Below, piece by piece: positions 61,722-64,000 of a DNA stretch of 64,000 nucleotides. Source of the stretch: JACCXE01 sp963718605 (GTDB taxonomy: Bacteria > Actinomycetota > Acidimicrobiia > Acidimicrobiales > JACCXE01); contig OY970363.1 in NCBI GenBank assembly GCA_963718605.1, forward strand, positions 3,596,001 to 3,660,000, in the 5' to 3' direction. Position 1 is the first letter of the stretch, and each line of letters opens with the position of its first letter. The notes below the pieces were generated by a model. It worked only from the letters and a program-made list of their open reading frames with translations, had not been told where the DNA came from and did no database searches. The translations under genes were made by a program, and so were the position numbers.

Positions 61722-63116
61722 TTAGGAGATGCCGCTTGCGCGCGTGCGACGCAGGCTGATGCCGGTGGTCGCGAGGGCCACCGCCAACATCACGACACCC
61801 GCGGCGCCCGTGGCCGTCGGAATGCCGGTTTCCTTGGTCGACTGGCTGTTGAGCACGATCGCGCGGCGGGGCTTCTCGGTAGTGGTCGGCGCTTCGAGCA
61901 CGGTGGTCTCGGGAGCCGCGGTGACCTCAGTTGTCGGCGCGGCGGTAACCGCCGGCGCCGCGGACGTGGTCTTGGTCGTGCGCTTGCGCGTGGTGGGGGT
62001 CGCGCCCGGCGTGGTAGTGCCGCCACCGCCACCACCGCCACCACCTGCGTTCGCGGCGACGGCGTTGCCGACGTTGAGTCGGCCCTTGCACCCCGAACCG
62101 CAACTGATCTTGTCGGCGGTGGACAGGAGCGTTTGCACGACCTGCTCACGGCTGAGGCCTTGCGACAACAGCAGCGCCGCCGCGCCAGTGACCATCGGTG
62201 CCGCCATCGACGTGCCCGACAGATAGCCGTAGCAATTCGTCGCGCCCGCCTGGCAGTTGCCGCCCTGGAAGCTCGACAGAATCATGTCGGCGGCAACACC
62301 GTTGTTGTCGCCGCCCGGCGCGACGATGCCCCATTTGGTGCCGCTGGTCAGTCCGTTGGAGTAGCCGGCCACGGAGTCGTCACGAATCGTTGCGCCCACC
62401 ACGATGGCGTTGAGGTCGCCGTAGCTGCCGTCGGCACCGAACAACGCACCGTTCTCATTGCCCGCCGCGATTACCGGTATTGCTCCGGCGGCCCACGCGG
62501 CCTGGACGGCGGCGCCGAGCGGGCTGCCCTCGTTGCTGCCGCCAAAGACGAGGCCGCCGAGCAGTCCACCGCTGCTGACGCCGAGGCTGAGGTTCACGAC
62601 CTTGGCGTCATTGGCAACGACCCACTCGATGCCGGCCTTCACGTCGTCGAGGTTGGCGGTCGGGTCGTTACTTCCGTTGTCCTTGAATACGCGCGCCACC
62701 ACCAAGCCGGCGCCGGGCGCCACCCCGGCCACGCCCGCGTTGTTGCCCATCGTGGCGGCCGCGATACCGGCGACGTGGGTACCGTGACCGGCCACGTCGT
62801 TGCCTTGCCCCGTTCCGACGATGCACTTGCCAGGGTCGCCGCCCGTGTCCGTGCACGTGGCGGAAAGGACCACGCGGTCCTTGAGGTCCTCATGGTTGCG
62901 GTTCACGCCTGAGTCCACGATCCCGATCCGCACGCCATTGCCGGTGGTCGTCGACCACGCCGCGGGCACGTTCGCCTTCTGCAGGCTCCACTGCTGGGCG
63001 TACAGCGTGTCGTTCGATGCGTCGGCGGGATGTACGCCCAGCGCGACGAGTCCGATGGCAGCCCCAGCCGCGATGAGCCGCGAAACGCGGCGGAAGGAAG
63101 TCACCATGAGGGCCAT
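61722..63116 (-). CDS. Membrane-anchored subtilisin-like protease 2
   Basis: 464 residues. Signal peptide (RLIAAGAAIGLVALGVHPADA), S8 domain with GIVDSGVNRNHEDL, AGHGTHVAGIAAATM, VIAAGNEN and YLSGTSMAAPMVTGAAALL, a Gly9 then Thr/Pro-rich linker, and a C-terminal helix (TGAAGVVMLAVALATTGISLRR). Tandem duplicate of the previous gene, 51 bases upstream of it. ATG at 63107 is an alternative start. Confidence 0.88.
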   Translation of the reverse strand: MALMVTSFRRVSRLIAAGAAIGLVALGVHPADASNDTLYAQQWSLQKANVPAAWSTTTGNGVRIGIVDSGVNRNHEDLKDRVVLSATCTDTGGDPGKCIVGTGQGNDVAGHGTHVAGIAAATMGNNAGVAGVAPGAGLVVARVFKDNGSNDPTANLDDVKAGIEWVVANDAKVVNLSLGVSSGGLLGGLVFGGSNEGSPLGAAVQAAWAAGAIPVIAAGNENGALFGADGSYGDLNAIVVGATIRDDSVAGYSNGLTSGTKWGIVAPGGDNNGVAADMILSSFQGGNCQAGATNCYGYLSGTSMAAPMVTGAAALLLSQGLSREQVVQTLLSTADKISCGSGCKGRLNVGNAVAANAGGGGGGGGGTTTPGATPTTRKRTTKTTSAAPAVTAAPTTEVTAAPETTVLEAPTTTEKPRRAIVLNSQSTKETGIPTATGAAGVVMLAVALATTGISLRRTRASGIS

Positions 63117-63150
63117 ATGGTGCCACGGCGAGCCTGGCCCGCCGAGTCGC

Positions 63151-64000
63151 CTACGACGAAACGACACCCACGATCGTTGACCAGGCCGCGTCGAGTTGGT
63201 CCTTCGTAACGAACTCGCCTTGGGTGTGCGCCAATAAGGGGTCGCCGGGCCCGAAATTCGCCGCGGGAATTGACTGTTCCGCGAAGAACGCGACATCTGT
63301 CCACCCCAGCTTCGCTCGCGGTGAACGACCTGATCGCTCGACCAACGACTTCAGCAGCGGATGGCCGAGGGATGGCGGCGCTCCCATCGACACGTCGATC
63401 TCGACCCACGTGTCGCCCTTGGACTCGTCGTACGCGTCGCCGACGACGTCGCGCACGGTTTGGCGCGCTGCATCGAGGTCGTGGTCGGGCGCGAAGCGGT
63501 GGTTGATCGTGATCGTGCAGAGGTCTGGCACCACGTTGCGGGCGACGCCGCCCTTCACCAGCACGACCTGCATCGCCTCGCGGTATTCGCAGCTGTCGAT
63601 CACAGGTTCGCGGCCAGGCCATTCCCGTACTCGGTCGATCGCGGCCCCCGCCCGGTGGATCGCGTTGATGCCGGTCCACGGACGTGCACTGTGCGCCCGC
63701 GCGCCGACGAAGGTGAGCTCAACGGAGAACGCTCCTTGGCAACCCGCTTCGATCCAGGCGTCGGTCGGTTCGCCGAGGATCGCCGCGTCACACGCCGTGA
63801 GATCGGGACGCGATGCGAAGAGTTCGAGCAGCCCGTTGTCTTCCCGCGCGACCTCTTCGCACGCGTAAAACACGAACGTGAGGTCGACCGTGGGGGTGAT
63901 CTCGCCCCGGCCGACCGCGAGCGCTAGTTCCAGAAAGACCGCCAGGCCGCCCTTCATGTCGCTCGCCCCGAGGCCGTACAGCGTGTCGCCATCCACGCGC
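63151..64000 (-). CDS. dapE: Succinyl-diaminopimelate desuccinylase DapE (M20), 5' end cut
   Basis: At least 283 residues; the open frame reaches the window edge, so the N terminus with the first metal His is outside. Visible: VDGDTLYGLGASDMKGGLAVFLEL (metal Asp), FYACEEVAREDNGL (catalytic Glu pair), ILGEPTDAWIEAGCQGAF, dimerisation region ARAHSARPWTGINAIHRAG, and FGPGDPLLAHTQGEFV (last metal His). Makes LL-DAP for lysine and the peptidoglycan expected from the DAP-type MurE. Confidence 0.88.
   Translation of the reverse strand, partial: RVDGDTLYGLGASDMKGGLAVFLELALAVGRGEITPTVDLTFVFYACEEVAREDNGLLELFASRPDLTACDAAILGEPTDAWIEAGCQGAFSVELTFVGARAHSARPWTGINAIHRAGAAIDRVREWPGREPVIDSCEYREAMQVVLVKGGVARNVVPDLCTITINHRFAPDHDLDAARQTVRDVVGDAYDESKGDTWVEIDVSMGAPPSLGHPLLKSLVERSGRSPRAKLGWTDVAFFAEQSIPAANFGPGDPLLAHTQGEFVTKDQLDAAWSTIVGVVSS

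Noticed and set aside
60270..63116. Type VII secretion locus inferred from mycosin-like proteases
   Set aside because: No EccB, EccC, EccD, EccE or WXG100-like gene is present in the window.
1..64000. tRNA, rRNA, riboswitch, prophage or insertion-sequence features
   Set aside because: No CCA-ended cloverleaf, rRNA stretch, transposase, integrase or terminal inverted repeat was recognised by reading; a covariance-model scan was not possible.

Overview
The window is high-GC DNA (roughly two thirds G+C by eye), densely packed with genes and carrying a housekeeping actinobacterial gene set. Points suggesting an actinobacterium are SepF plus a DivIVA/Wag31-type protein with no FtsA, a bacterial proteasome activator (Bpa), a meso-DAP-type MurE, a TraR/DksA protein with a histone-like Lys/Ala tail, and SOS boxes of the TCGAAC-N4-GTTCGA type. 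The class Acidimicrobiia is my best guess, but that is inference. Menaquinone genes suggest a respiratory lifestyle.

Layout. 1-5.9 kb: menaquinone synthesis (menG partial, menF, menD, menH, menA, menE) on alternating strands. 5.9-12.2 kb: SDR, DUF952, YyaL-type thioredoxin-domain protein, HAD phosphatase, patatin and two unknowns. 12.3-15.8 kb: dnaE. 15.9-20.9 kb: small unknowns, bpa, an Rrf2 regulator, and the rluD-lspA-DksA group. 20.9-24 kb: a divergent isoleucyl-tRNA synthetase. 24-41.3 kb: one long minus-strand division and cell-wall region, transcribed mraZ-rsmH-ftsL-ftsI-murE-mraY-murD-ftsW-murC-murB-ftsQ, then ftsZ-pgeF-yggS-sepF-yggT-divIVA and a membrane protein with a histone-H1-like tail. 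murF, murG and ftsA are absent from the cluster. 41.4-46.4 kb: lipoate-ligase-like protein, HNH nuclease, an orphan Clp N-domain protein facing a MerR-like regulator across a perfect palindrome, acyl-CoA dehydrogenase and ROK kinase. 46.4-50.8 kb: MoxR-DUF58-transglutaminase operon. 51-57.5 kb: dinB, Nudix, GT2, adenylate cyclase, threonine aldolase and inositol monophosphatase. 57.5-64 kb: PPi-type phosphofructokinase, nrdR, LysM protein, lexA with tandem SOS boxes, two membrane-anchored subtilases, and a dapE that runs off the end.

Thirteen one-base frame breaks can be placed by reading across frames: ileS, the H1-like gene (3), divIVA (3), yggS (2), pgeF, ftsI, moxR and dinB. Ten lie between 23.1 and 27.8 kb. 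They sit mostly in homopolymers or GC repeats, and the genes are otherwise intact, so consensus errors are the likely cause. I annotate these genes as single spans and state each break.

Transcription. At least eleven genes that begin a transcription unit have a TANNNT -10 element 6-8 bases before the start codon, the signature of leaderless mRNA. Within operons, starts are mostly coupled by 4-base ATGA/GTGA/TTGA overlaps. No tRNA, rRNA, CRISPR array, insertion sequence or prophage was seen, and no gene-free stretch exceeds 300 bases; the longest is the 201-base lexA upstream region.
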